64,000 nt of DNA from [Phialemoniopsis] sp. UDSM-2020 (lineage: Eukaryota; Ascomycota; Sordariomycetes; Thyridiales; Thyridiaceae). The notes under the pieces are model-generated. The model worked only from the letters and a program-made list of their open reading frames with translations, had not been told where the DNA came from and ran no database searches. Where the stretch lies: positions 4,030,001 to 4,094,000 of the forward strand of contig JAEILZ010000001.1 of assembly GCA_018873225.1 (NCBI GenBank), written 5' to 3'. A program made the translations under genes and the position numbers. Position 1 is the stretch's first letter; the number at the start of each line of letters is the position of its first letter. Shown here piece after piece: positions 1-11,486 of the stretch.

Positions 1-2
1 CA

Positions 3-380
3 TACCCGGGCGCGCACTGGCGCAGGCAAGGGGTCGACATGAACACCGTCGGCGGCGGCGCGGCCGAGGGCGGCGCTGGAGAGGAGGGCCAGGGCGCCGT
101 CACGGACTACCTGCGGCGGCAGGCGGGCGCGGTCGGCGGCCCCGCGGGAAGCCGCCTGCTGCAGGACGACCAGATGCGGCTGGCGCCGGGCGGGATCCAG
201 CTGGTGCCCGTCCTGTGCCTCAACACGTGGGAGCATGTGTGGCTGCGCGACTACGGGCTCGGCGTCGGCGGGTACGGCGGCAAGAGGGCGTTTGTGGAGG
301 CGTGGTGGGACGCCATCGACTGGGAGGCGGTCGCGGGGCTGGCCAACATCTCGAGGAAGTCTCTGCAGTACGGTTCCTAG
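3..380 (+). CDS. Mitochondrial small-subunit ribosomal protein mS42 (Rsm26-like, Fe/Mn-SOD fold), 3' part
   Basis: The frame is open from the left edge (codons from base 3) and ends with TAG at 378-380, so only the C-terminal part of about 125 residues is present and the true start lies outside the window. The segment NTWEHVWLRDYG followed by GGKRAFVEAWWDAIDW is the C-terminal signature of the iron/manganese superoxide dismutase fold. In true enzymes the motif is DxWEHAYY, with Asp and His binding the metal; here Asp is replaced by Asn while His is kept. That pattern fits the fungal mitoribosomal proteins mS42/mS43 (Rsm26, Mrp1), which reuse the SOD fold as structural parts of the small mitochondrial subunit. 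The alternative, a diverged SOD, is less likely because of the lost ligand. mS42 versus mS43 is not settled. Confidence 0.65.
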   Translation, partial: YPGAHWRRQGVDMNTVGGGAAEGGAGEEGQGAVTDYLRRQAGAVGGPAGSRLLQDDQMRLAPGGIQLVPVLCLNTWEHVWLRDYGLGVGGYGGKRAFVEAWWDAIDWEAVAGLANISRKSLQYGS

Positions 381-1811
381 AGTTGGGAACCGTGAATAGG
401 GAGAAAGTAGGGGAAGAATGTCGAAGGCCCATGCAGTAGGACGGTTCTGCAAGTGCATGCTGTAAGATAGCTATACCTGCTGAAAATGGCTAGAGAGACA
501 GGGAGGGGAGGTATAATGCTGTGGTGGCCGGATATGTACATCTACATGTGTAACAAAAACTAGCAGCAGCTCGTGTACTAAAACAAAATTCAATACGTCT
601 ATAGATCATGAAGCTTGGTCGAGCAGGTTTCCATAACATGTGGTAGTAGCTCACCTATCATTCACAAGCATCCAAGTGGGTGTCAGGAAGGTTGACGGAT
701 TTTGATCCATCCCTCTACCAGAATACTGTCAGACTTAATGATCAGTCAATGCTTGGGTAGTAGGATAATCCTAGTTGATCAGCCAATATTCGAGGTACAT
801 CTATGAGGAAAGCGTCAATTAATCTGTCACCCACTTGACATCCACTTGGAACAAGACTGAGAAGGCAGAGACAACAAAGGCATTTTACAAGGAAACAGAA
901 GGGAGCAGCAATCAACAAACAGCAGCATGAGATATATGAGGACATACATGAGGATATCTATAATTGAAGCTTTACAGGCCCTTCTCAAAACGACAGCACA
1001 TATTATTTAGCAACATACAACCATTTCCTTTGTAGGAATAAGATATAATTACACAATATCACGCCCCTAGATGAGCGGATCGTTCTCCCTCCCACGCAGT
1101 CTCTCGTTCCCTTTCTGTTCGGTTCTTCTGTTTTTTTTTTTTCATTTATGTTTATACTATTCCTACCAGAGTGGCTCGAAACTGGCCACACTAACAACTC
1201 ACATATCCAGAGTCTGCCTGTTTCCAGAGTCCTAGGTGTATCAATATGAAAAGATTCTCGCATGGCACTGTTCTATGCACGATCACTCAAGATAATGATT
1301 TCATGTAGATAAACTAGCAATTTGTATTAATCAGATGCTAAAAGACCGCCCTATTCAAAGGAGCGTGGGTGGTATATGTAGTAAAGCTAAAACTAGGTAG
1401 AGTTCAAAAAGCAAAGGCCGCAATGCTTTGACAAAGAGCAGAGACGTGGAATTTTTGTCATCGACCTGACAAAGGATTTCTCTTCAAGCCCCTCGAGGAT
1501 ATCCCCTATGCAATCAAGAGTGTTTTGTTCTCTCTCTCTCTCCGTGGTGAAGAGAAGAAGAATAATGTAAAGACAAGCGCCGCCCATGCAAACTTTCGAG
1601 TTCGAAAAAGGGAAAGAAGGAGTGGGATATATCGAGACGAGAAAGGAGAGAGAAAATTTGACACAGGGACTGCTGAAGTCGTGGCTAAGTTTAAGTGGTA
1701 AATGAAAAAGACGGGGATATCATCAGGTATATCAGAGAAGATCATCATGAAAAGCAGAGAGCTGGATAAAAGAAAAAGAGAAAGGCGAGCTGCAAATAGG
1801 AGCAAGAGGCT
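381..1811. other. Intergenic: 3' flanks of two convergent genes
   Basis: No coding pattern seen. It is relatively A/T-rich for this window and holds a run of twelve T at 1131-1142. It should contain the 3' UTRs of the mS42 gene and the SAM-PH gene, which converge here. Confidence 0.5.
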
Positions 1812-4316
1812 TTAGATCATGTTGCCATTAACACTGACCTCGAAGCCCTCGCCCTTTTGCTTCAGCGCCTTGGCAAGCATCAACTCGCGCATCCAGTCGA
1901 TGCGCTCGTCACGGTTCTTGACGGCAAAGTAGTGCGACTTGCCCGTGCCGTTGGCGGCGCCCTCGGGACCGGCAGCGGAGGGAGCGGCAGAAGAAGGCAG
2001 CACGCTCTCGCGCTTGCGTAGCTTGACGCCACCCTTGGCATCCTGCGGCACGAGCTGGAAGCTGAACGCGGCGACATCCTGCTTGTCGTCACTGCCGCGG
2101 CGGATGCCCATGGCCTTGAACTTGGCGCTGAGCTTGTTGGACGACGCGAGGCTCGAGCAGGCGATGGCGTAGTCGTCAATGTCGATGTACTCGAGCGTGC
2201 GCTCGCGCATCGCGCCCGCCTCGTCCTTGTGCATGTTGAGGCGTGTGCCGCGCAGCGTGAAGAAGTGCTCCTGCCACTCATGGCGTAGCATCTTGGTGCG
2301 GCGCTTGCGCATGGGCCCGGCGTAGGTGACACCCTCGGCGTCCTTGATGCGCGGGCTCGTCGAGCCGGGGCTAGTGCTGCCAAAGCCCGGAGAGAAGCGA
2401 GCCGAGGAAGAGGAGAAGGGTGTGGTAGCCGAGGCGAGGGAGGAGGAGGTGGCGGATGAGGGAACGGGCGGGATGGCCTTCTCGGCGGGTCGCTCGCTGG
2501 TCCAGGGGTATTGCATACGAGGCGGGGGCTGCAGTTGACGCTGGCCCTGCTTGCGGTGGAGAGACTGTGGTGACTGTCGTCGTGGGGGCACGACGGCTGC
2601 GGCCACTCTGTTCTCGTCTAGGGAGGGCATGACGGGGAAAGAAGGTCTCCGGGCGGTAGCGCGGGAGACGGAGCGGGAGATGGGAGCCACTGGACCGGTG
2701 CGGTAGTTCATGTCTGGCGGCACAGACTGAGAGGCATCGCGCGCCACTGGGCCCAGGGGCACGGCAGTGACGGGGACGTCCATCTCGGAGAACGGCGTCC
2801 CGAAGCGGTACACGCCGGTCGGCGTAGTCTGCTCCTCCTCGTCATCAGGGTGGGCTGTGGCGGAGCACGGCTGGTTGTAAGCCGGCTGGGGTGTGTTGCG
2901 GGCAGTCGCCGGGATGGAGAGCCTGGGTAGACTGCGGAGAGCCTGGTGTGGCGGCTGCGGAGTCGGGACGATCTCGAAGGGGGGCGTGGGCGGCACCTCG
3001 CTGGATTCGAACACGTGGGCGTGCTGGAAGTCGAGGAACTGCCGGACGTTGTCCTGGGGATCGCGCGATTGCAGGTTGCGAAGTGTGGCCTCTTGCAGGT
3101 ACTGTAGTGGCGGAAGGCCTCCTGGTCCGAGGATGTCGGAAGAGGCAACGACGGATGGGATGGCGTCAGAGACGGGGCGGAAGAAGTCGTCCTGCTGCTT
3201 GTTGATGGCCCCAGCAGTCGCGGCGTTGCCAGGGTCGCCGGCAACCATGATGATGCCGCCCTTGTCCATGTCAACGAAGGGATGGTCCTTCTTGAAGGCC
3301 TCGAGCATCTTCTGGTTCCGCTTCCACTTGCTGCAGTTCTCACCCTTGGAGCAGTGGTGAGGCTTGGGCATCATCTGCTCGATGCCGACAATGGAGACAG
3401 ACTCGAGGGGTGAGATGATGTCCTCCGCCTTGGACTTCTTGCGCCTCGGCTTGTTGTCATCACCATCCATGCGCCTCTGCTCCCTGCGCACCTCGCGATC
3501 CGGCTCATCCTCAATGGGGGTCTCCGGGGCTGGCTCTGAGGGCTGGATGTTGCGCATGACGTGGATCTCATCCCAGACCTTTGTCCGGGCTCCAAAGGAA
3601 GGGATGCCCAGCTCCTTCAGGTCCTCAAACTTGAGCGTGATTAGAATTCCTCCAGTGATGTCGTTCTCGACAAACTTTTCTGAGATCTGGAGCTCGACGC
3701 CGGCGTTGAGCATCCATTGTGCTACCTTCTCGGGTGACCATTCAGCGAGTGTGGTGGTGTCCAGTTCCTCATCTGTGAACTGAAACGGGCCGCTCTGACG
3801 TCTCCTTGGTGTAGGGAGGGATGTGAGATCGAGAGCGATTGGCAGGTGAAATTCCGTCTGGTCGGGTCTTGCGGTCCTTGGCGTTACCGGCGACAATGAC
3901 AAAGCATTCTGGAATTCGGCGGAGTGTACGGACAGAGTCGAGCTCCGGAACAGGTGCGGACCTCGGGGACCCTCGACCGGCTTGGCTTGGAGATCGAACT
4001 GGAATGCCGTCGGCGCTCGACTTGACCTCGGTGTGTGTACCTCGTCGTACGACGACACGGTCGTGAAACTCGGTTGGCCGGACTGGTAAGGGTTGGACAT
4101 GTCAGCATCGAGTCCAAGTTACACAAAGGAGCATTATTGCTATTGGCTTACCGAATTTACACTGGCTCGCGGTGAGTTCTCGCCGTCGTCAATCTCGCTG
4201 AGGATCTCATCGTCGTCAAAGTCCGATTCCATAAACTCCGTGGCAACCGACACTGGTCTCTCCTTGACTCCCTTCATGCTGAAGAAAGTCTCATGCAGAT
4301 GTGCCTTTTGCAGCAT
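1812..4316 (-). CDS. SAM and PH domain protein (polarity/signalling adaptor type)
   Basis: Proposed exons are 4316-4152 and 4082-1812, giving 811 residues. The intron (4151-4083) has GTAAGC, a GCTGAC branch site and CCAG, and the phases match. A SAM domain lies at about residues 167-231 (it includes WSPEKVAQWMLNAGV). A long low-complexity Pro/Ser-rich middle follows, and a PH domain occupies the C-terminus from about residue 637, starting YAGPMRKRRTK and containing HEWQEHFFTLRG. The SAM-PH order recalls yeast Boi1/Boi2 without the SH3 domain, so a membrane-recruited role in polarised growth or signalling is an inference. The 5' end is unsure. Translation could instead begin at ATG 4100 inside the proposed intron, giving 762 residues in one exon. 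It could also begin further upstream: a candidate exon 4586-4419 joins exon 4368-4152 in phase but contains no ATG. Confidence 0.75.
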
Positions 4317-5697
4317 CTCCGGTTGCCGCCGTTGCTCATGCCGTGACTGATATATTGTCGCCTGCGAGCTGGTATAAGCAGGATGTTCAGTGTAGCCATT
4401 GCCACATCGATGACTTACCATTGTGAATATCTTTCAAACCCTTTCGCAAATTGGTTTTTCTCTTCTGACAGAATACCTGTCTGTCCTTTTTCTTGATAGC
4501 TGTGGGCTGCGTGGTAGTGGCCGTTGCCGGCGGTACTCTTGTCTAGCCGATCAACAGTAGACAGGAGTGTCTTGATATAGTATAGCCTGTGGTAGAGAGA
4601 GAGTATACAATCCGATAGAGACCGCTTGATACCAAAAAGAAATAGCTGACTGAAAAAGGGAATATACGATCACGGGGAAGGGAGGAGAGGGGAAGAGGGC
4701 GTACGCGGGCGAGACGGGCGCCCACAGGAGGTTATGTATTGCAAGGGGAAAAGCGGTATATCCTCTGTGAGTGAAGTTCTTGGAATGCTCAGCACCGCAT
4801 ATGCAAGCTGTGGTCACAATGTGATATGCTTGTCTAGCACAGACACTGTGGGGATGGAGCGAGTTGGACGCCGTTGGGGGGAGAGTTTGGTTGACCAGAG
4901 GCGTCTAGCTACGGGTACGTGTGTGGCTAAATCTCAGTATACATAGCAAAAGTGTGCGTCTTCTCTGTAGGATCCTTGTCCCTTGATGGGGGGGGGGCGA
5001 TATATCAGAGTATGAATATGACAGAGGTCTAGACATGTGCAATGGGGAGCATCTCACGGCGGGTGCAAGCCCTTGATGGTGGTGGCATTGGCCTACGCTA
5101 CTGGACTCGCCATCCTTCTAGCTGTTAGTTCTGGTATAATTATAGCGCTTTCATGGTGCAAGCAAGGTGACGGGAGGGCCTCGCCGGCATGAAAGAAGAG
5201 CTGTAGGTCGAGCGGGAGGGAGGATGGTGCAGCAGTGGCGCGAGGGTCGGCTGTTGGCAATTGGGCAGGGACCCTGAAAGGTGAGCCGTGTGTCCTGGCG
5301 ATGATCGATGGACGGTCGATGCTGTCTTGATCGCCTGCCGTGGCCGTGATTGGACTGAAAGTCTGCTGTGCTACTGAAAATAAAGGAAGACACTAACACG
5401 CGATTGGTCTGCTCGGCGTAAATGCCACTCTTTTTCCCGTTTTGCACACGTCAAAAATAGCGGCTTAAGCGCCCTGCCAGCCCCTCCGCTGGCCGCCATT
5501 GGGCAGATACAGAGGACTGGGGGTGATGGAGGGTGCGGTTGTCGTCCGTCAGTCGTCGAGATGGTGTGTGGAATGGGCTTGGATGGCTAGGATTGACAGG
5601 GGTTGTGACGGGTTGAGATGGAGAGTGGAGATGGAGACCCTTGTCCAAGCAAAGAAACGCAGACCCCCAAAGTTCCCCACCACACACACTGCTAGCA

Positions 5698-5753
5698 GGG
5701 GAGGGGGGAGAGAGAGCACAGCAGGGGAGGGGACAGGGAACAGGGGACAGGGG
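5698..5753 (+). repeat. G-rich tract with G-quadruplex potential
   Basis: Runs of G occur at 5698-5701, 5703-5708, 5724-5727, 5729-5732, 5736-5738, 5743-5746 and 5750-5753. The last five runs are separated by loops of 1 to 4 bases, which satisfies the usual four-run G-quadruplex pattern on the plus strand. Confidence 0.6.
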
Positions 5754-8700
5754 ACAAACGGACAAGCCCATTGAGGGCACTTGGACGAGTCCAGGCCGTT
5801 ATCTCGCCGAGTCCTCCTTGTGTGCTCGTTCAATCATCATGGTGCATGCAAATCTGCATCTGTGTGCAATACTATGTAGGAATGTACACTTTGGATGCAA
5901 AGCAGCACGGCCGATAACACCGGTTCTTCAGAGCATCGTCCGGATAGGTCAGGGGAAGCTTTCCGTGATGCTGCAGAAGCAGGCACATACACCCTCTTCC
6001 CTCATTAATTCTCTTACTTTTTTCGAGATGGTTTACTCGCACACAGATTCTATCGCAGAATCTCGCACCATGCATCATGTTGCGCTCGCAATGCGTCCCT
6101 TTCCTTGGTCGAATTGATTCAATGCGACAAGGTGTGCGGAGGCGGAGGAACTCGTTAGCATGTGGAGAGACCGGACTGTGATGACTGGTTTTGACAGCAC
6201 CACTAACTATGGAGCAAATCCATCACATCCCGTTCATAGATACACTCCCGTCCTTGTGATTGACTCAGAAGCTCGAGGCTAGAAAAGGCAAGTGAGGCAT
6301 TAGTGCTTGATTTTGCTAGTCGAACATCCAAGAGAGCCATCAAATGGGCTCCCAAAGTCGTGAGGAGTTGCGGACTGGAAAATGGCAGCATTGTCCAGCC
6401 CCGCTTTCGCCTGTCCAGAACCCGCCCTAGGTGAAAGAGCAGACACCAATAAGAGCTTCAAAGAGCTCTCTCAACGACAAAAGACCCTCTTTCAATTTGG
6501 CGATCGTCAGACATATTTCCCTCGCTCCGCCCTCCAAGGAGCCATGGAACGGACCGGGTGACGACTAGTGAGTGAACTTGTGACGAGTGGGAGCGGAAAG
6601 TCCCTCGAAAACGGCCGGAGCTAGAGGCAAACAGAGTTCACCCTTCGGGAACGGGCCTGACCGCTCCCTTCAATACAGTTTCCCCTCAGCCGTTAGACTA
6701 GGGTTCAAACTTGGTGTGTATGCGCGGAGCAAGAGTCAGAAGTCTATTCCTCTAGCTCTAGTCAGGCGAGCGGCGGCCGTCTGCTTCTCCACCCCCGTGG
6801 CGTTCCAAGATCCTCTGTGCCCAATGGCTCACCGCCCGACCGCATACAACGTGACTTGCGACGAGCACATGATGTGTGCAACATTCCCTGAATGGCTGTA
6901 ATACAGCAGTTGTCTGGGAGATTTTCTCTCCCTTTCGGACCACTTAGGCCCTTCTTTCACATGGAGTCTTCTGTCGTGTTGCAGCCCGATATTGGATTGG
7001 ACCGATCGGCAGAAGCTCTCACGGATCTCTCGACTAGCATAGTTCGGGTGATCTTCCTCGCAGGCGGGGGTTTTCGGTGATTTGCCTGCCGGCGACCATG
7101 TACAGGTAGCACGTTCTCATGATCACGAGGAGCTTCACTGCTCCTTCAACCTGCCAGTTCCGGCCTCTACTGGCTCCACGCTACCGAGTCGACTTTGCTT
7201 TTCCGAGGTCTAGTACACCGAGTGAAAGAGGGGGCACTCGTGCAAACTCGCAACATGATCCCTGAAGAGTAAAGAAAGTCGAACGTCGAAGAATGAGGCT
7301 TGCCGAGCCTGGACGCTAAGGACAACGGCTCGTCGCATGGAGGTTGGGAGTGGATTCTGCTTTTCTAAAAGCCTATCCATAATGCACAATAATGCACATA
7401 CCCTTTGGCGAGCAGCAGGTCCCCTCTCGAGCTCATGGGGTATCTTGTAGAACGAACTTACCCCACCCCTTGTTGGTCATGTCTTGCTCCTCTCCTCCCC
7501 CACTCTTGTCAAGGATATCAGAACATGCAAAAGGGTACTGTACGCTGTGGAAAGGGAAAAAGCCGCGCTTGCGCACGTTGAAGGCGAGGAACTCCTCAAG
7601 CTCTCCACATGGGTAGCGACACTAGATCCCTTTCCGCCGTTCTCAAGCCCGAGGTCTCAGTCAGTCTGTGCTTCCGCATCGAAGGGGCTTGGAACAACAC
7701 GAGGTGGTTCTTCTCTGCACGCTGCATGTGGCCCAGAAACATTTCTGTGTCCCGAGAGGAAAACAGGCCGCATGTTTCCAGGCCCGTGTCTTAGACTGAC
7801 CGCCTCCCAGCAGACATACCGTCGGGACCTATTCGACAGTAGTGACGCAGCCCTTGTCTCACACCAGCAGCACATGGGACGACATGTCCAGAAATGCCAG
7901 AAATGCCAGAAAAAGGAAGAAGAAAACTTCACATACTCCGTATGCGCGCGCGTGGCTTCTGTAGGAACTAGTTTGTCTCGGCTCAGTAAACCGAACCAAA
8001 GCAGGAGCTGCGGAACGATTTGAGTGCAGTCCGTGACCAGGTCCCCTTGAATTGCGATTTACGAAGGTCTTACCCGAGACGGTAAGCCGCGTCGCTCCGG
8101 AAGAGTCGCTGTGCACCCGCTGGAGATCATTGCATCCGGGCTGTGGACTAAGATCTCCGGACCCTTGACCTTGCCCGTGAACCTTCTCTGACAAGGGCAA
8201 AGCGACGGGAGATTTCATGCTTGACAAAGGCGCATTAGAGGAGCGAACCTATCTCGACTTGGTCTAGAGAGCGAGGTGTGGCTCAAAATGGACCCCGCTC
8301 TAGCCCTCGGGCGAACCACTCCCATCTTGAAGAGTTCCCTCGATAATGGCGACACCATTTCAAGGACCTCAAAACATTTCGGGACAGTGTTCGATGCACT
8401 CAACAAAACCAGCTGCATGAATCTTGATACTCGCCAGCTTGCAGACAGATTCTTCGGTCCAATAAAGGCCTCCAGACGGGCTCAACAAAGCTCACATGAT
8501 TAAAGGGGGATGCGAGCTTCGAGATATGGTGGGTGGTTGAACCACGAAAGACGGGACAGGAGGGCCATTCAGAAGGCCGGGCCAGGGTCTGTCATTTGTG
8601 AGGGTTCACACTCAGGTATAACGGCGTATAATGCCGCTTCAAGCGATCAAATGAGCGTCGAATTCTCCGCGTTCACTTCTCAACAATGAGTCTGTCGAAT

Positions 8701-10209
8701 ACGGCGTCGTTGTGATGGCATGTGCATCCGTAGCATCGAGACTCGTTATCGGCTGTGAAGAAGAGGGGTAAAAATGGCTCCTTCTGATCACAAAAGACTC
8801 GAGACCTACTCCATAGTGGTGCATCTCCACATCCTCAGCCGGTGGTTTCAAGGTATGAGTGTTAGTGTGGAATTAGTGTTTGGTTAAGACGCACCGTTGA
8901 CAGGCGGGTGCAAGGTGAGACCCTGTGCGAATAGAGGTGGTGTCCACGCCGGTGCAAAGGCTAGTGTTTGACGGTTTGAAGGGCGAGCAATAGTGCTGCT
9001 TGCTCTGTCTTGTCTTCTGGTCTTCTCGATGTCAATGGCCATCTTTAGTGCTCACGATGGTGAATTGTCGAACGAGACTGACGGCTTGTACAGGACTCGA
9101 TGGAGCGTCGTATTCTTCGTTCCATTGTGTGCGAGTAGGTATGTACGTATGCGGGCCTTGAAGAATGGCAGATGGTGATATGCGTCTGCGAACAGCCATG
9201 ATCTGTGCTCAGATCGTGGAGAAAACCCGTAACGGGAGATGGCGCAACCTCACTTCTGCAGGATTTGCTCCTTTGGGGCTAGTTTGGTTAGCATTGTACG
9301 CCATCTAATCTGATATCGACTCATCACACAATCACATCCTCGCATTTTCAACGAGTCGCTAGGTATACGCCCCTCCCCGCGCAAAGGATGTGAGCAGTGT
9401 GAGTCCGTGACCTGGGAAATGAAATGATAATGAATTCAGCCGTTCAACGGCAAGTCGATCGCGGGCATGGCTGGGAGGAGAAAAGGGACGGCAAGGTTTG
9501 CGAACCCTGGTTTGTGTGTAGATGGGCGTGACCAGGGGGGAAATTAGCATGGTGTGAACGAGCACGTTCCGCGCAGATCATCCAGTGTTTGTCTGTTCTT
9601 TCTCAGCCCCGACATTGGTCCAAAATGCTACGTAACGGCCGCCGCTGCGAATTTGCATGGCCATGCCAACCGAATTAGGCAATTGCATGAAGCATAAACA
9701 AAAGTTGCCAGCGGACTGCGCGGCGTGGTCGAGGCTGGCGGAGGTTAAGATGAAGAGATGTGATGGGCAAGCAGGGCGGGCATGGCCCCAACAGGGTGCA
9801 ACTCAAGAGCAAACCAGCTTTACTACTGACTGAGAGTAGGATGGTATATGCGAGAGACTAAGACGCAAGTGCTTGATAACGTAGTAAGACCGCGGGAAGA
9901 TCGCGGGATCTGATTGATAAAGTTTATCATGCTGTCAGATCGCAACATAGAATGGATATTGGCGTGAATCTGTATCTGTGCAAAGTATGCACGTACAGTG
10001 GTAGAGGTCGCCGACTAACCAGGGCCGGGATGCAACTAACGGGTATCCTTGCAGACCGGTAAGTTCGGTAGGTAGATTGATGGCCTCGTCTCGAAGCGGT
10101 CATGAAAAGCGACTGTCCTTGCCAAGGCCCCGAAGGCAGGTGAGGAAGCAGAATAATTGTTAAGGCAGCATGAACCCCTTTTTGGTGGACCATGTTGGTC
10201 AGCAGTGAT

Positions 10210-10525
10210 AATTAGTCCAGATTTCCATCCAGGGCGAGATAATTAGCCCGACTGTTTCCCGGGCTAATTCTGGTCTGGAGCTATGTTGATCATGTCGATA
10301 ATCTCGATAAGAGGGCAAAATAAAAATAGAAAAATAGGTGTCGTGGTCCAGATTGCGGTGTGCTCGGGTGTGATGTCTGGCCTTGTGGGCGCCAATGCAG
10401 GTCGAGTGCAACGATGCGAGGTGGAAATTAGCCCAGATGCAAAGCGGGCAAATAGGTCAGACTATTGATGTTAATTTGGGCAACAACTCTGGAGACTTTG
10501 GAGTTGGGCGGCTAATTAGTCCTCG
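10210..10525. repeat. Cluster of AATTAG(C/T)CC motifs in both orientations
   Basis: Copies are visible at 10210-10221 (AATTAGTCCAGA), 10241-10252 (AATTAGCCCGAC), 10260-10269 (reverse strand), 10426-10437 (AATTAGCCCAGA) and 10514-10525 (AATTAGTCCTCG). The second and third copies form an exact 10-bp inverted repeat with a 9-nt spacer. Three copies contain the TAATTA core recognised by many homeodomain proteins. Confidence 0.5.
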
Positions 10526-11450
10526 TGGTTTGGCTGAGGGTTGGCTGGGTGGCCGGAGAAAATCATGCGAGTGACTTGAGCCAACATCAGCCGGACCACG
10601 ACCACGACCACCGTTGAGGACGTTGAAGAACGGGCCGGGGCACCAGGCGCACGTGCCGCCTCTCGGATGGATGAAATGGGACGAGAGAGAGGTGAGAGGC
10701 GACGCTAGGGATGCAGCAGTGAGCATCCCCGGTTGAAAGAGGGCTTGACGGCTCACGCGGCAGAAGGCTTGAGGATCGTCAGCCAGCCTCCCAGTGCCTC
10801 TTCAAGACCTCAATGGTCTGCAGACCCCGCACGAAGAGCAAGGAAAAGAGAGACTAGACAGGGGCAGGCTGAGCTCTGCCGTGCTTGCGTGCATGATTGG
10901 CCCAAGCTTGATGCCCTAGCCCTGTCACCCGTCATGCACGATCTCAGTGCAGCAGCCAATCTGCGGCCAGAGCCGCCCTGCTCGCTGATCAATGTTTAAG
11001 TAGGAATCCCTGCCACATCACAGAGCGCTAGCATCGACTGGTCCACGGTTGATCCCGCATGCCAGGGCTAGCCTAGCGCCCCTGCACGAGCCATTTAGTC
11101 GTCACACTTTCAACGACATGCCATCGAATCAACGTTCGTCCCGGCCACACCTCGTGAGCAAGCTACTCGACGCTCTCTTGTCTTTCTCGTCTTTTTGCGC
11201 TGCAAGGGTCGAGGGTCGAGGATCGAGGGACTTTCTCTTGTTCTACTCCTGTTGTACCAACCCGTAACACCAGGAGCACGAGGATACCTGCCAACGTTCT
11301 GTCTCTCGCGCACGCAGACGCTGTCTGGCTGTACCTCGAATATTCAAGTCTGGATCCGTCTGTCGTGCGAGGGAGCAGCGACTCATGCTTGCTCGCTGCC
11401 GGAAAGTATGCCATGTGTGCGGGCACTTTTCCCACCCACGACGAATCTGT

Positions 11451-11486
11451 CGCACACACACGCACACAAGCACACACATACACACG
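11451..11486 (+). repeat. Imperfect CA microsatellite
   Basis: A stretch of mostly CA dinucleotides interrupted by single G and T changes, in non-coding DNA. Confidence 0.8.

Noticed and set aside
7484..8023. 179-codon plus-strand frame in the first desert
   Set aside because: Composition is random-like and it contains a simple tandem repeat (CCAGAAATG units), with no conserved domain.
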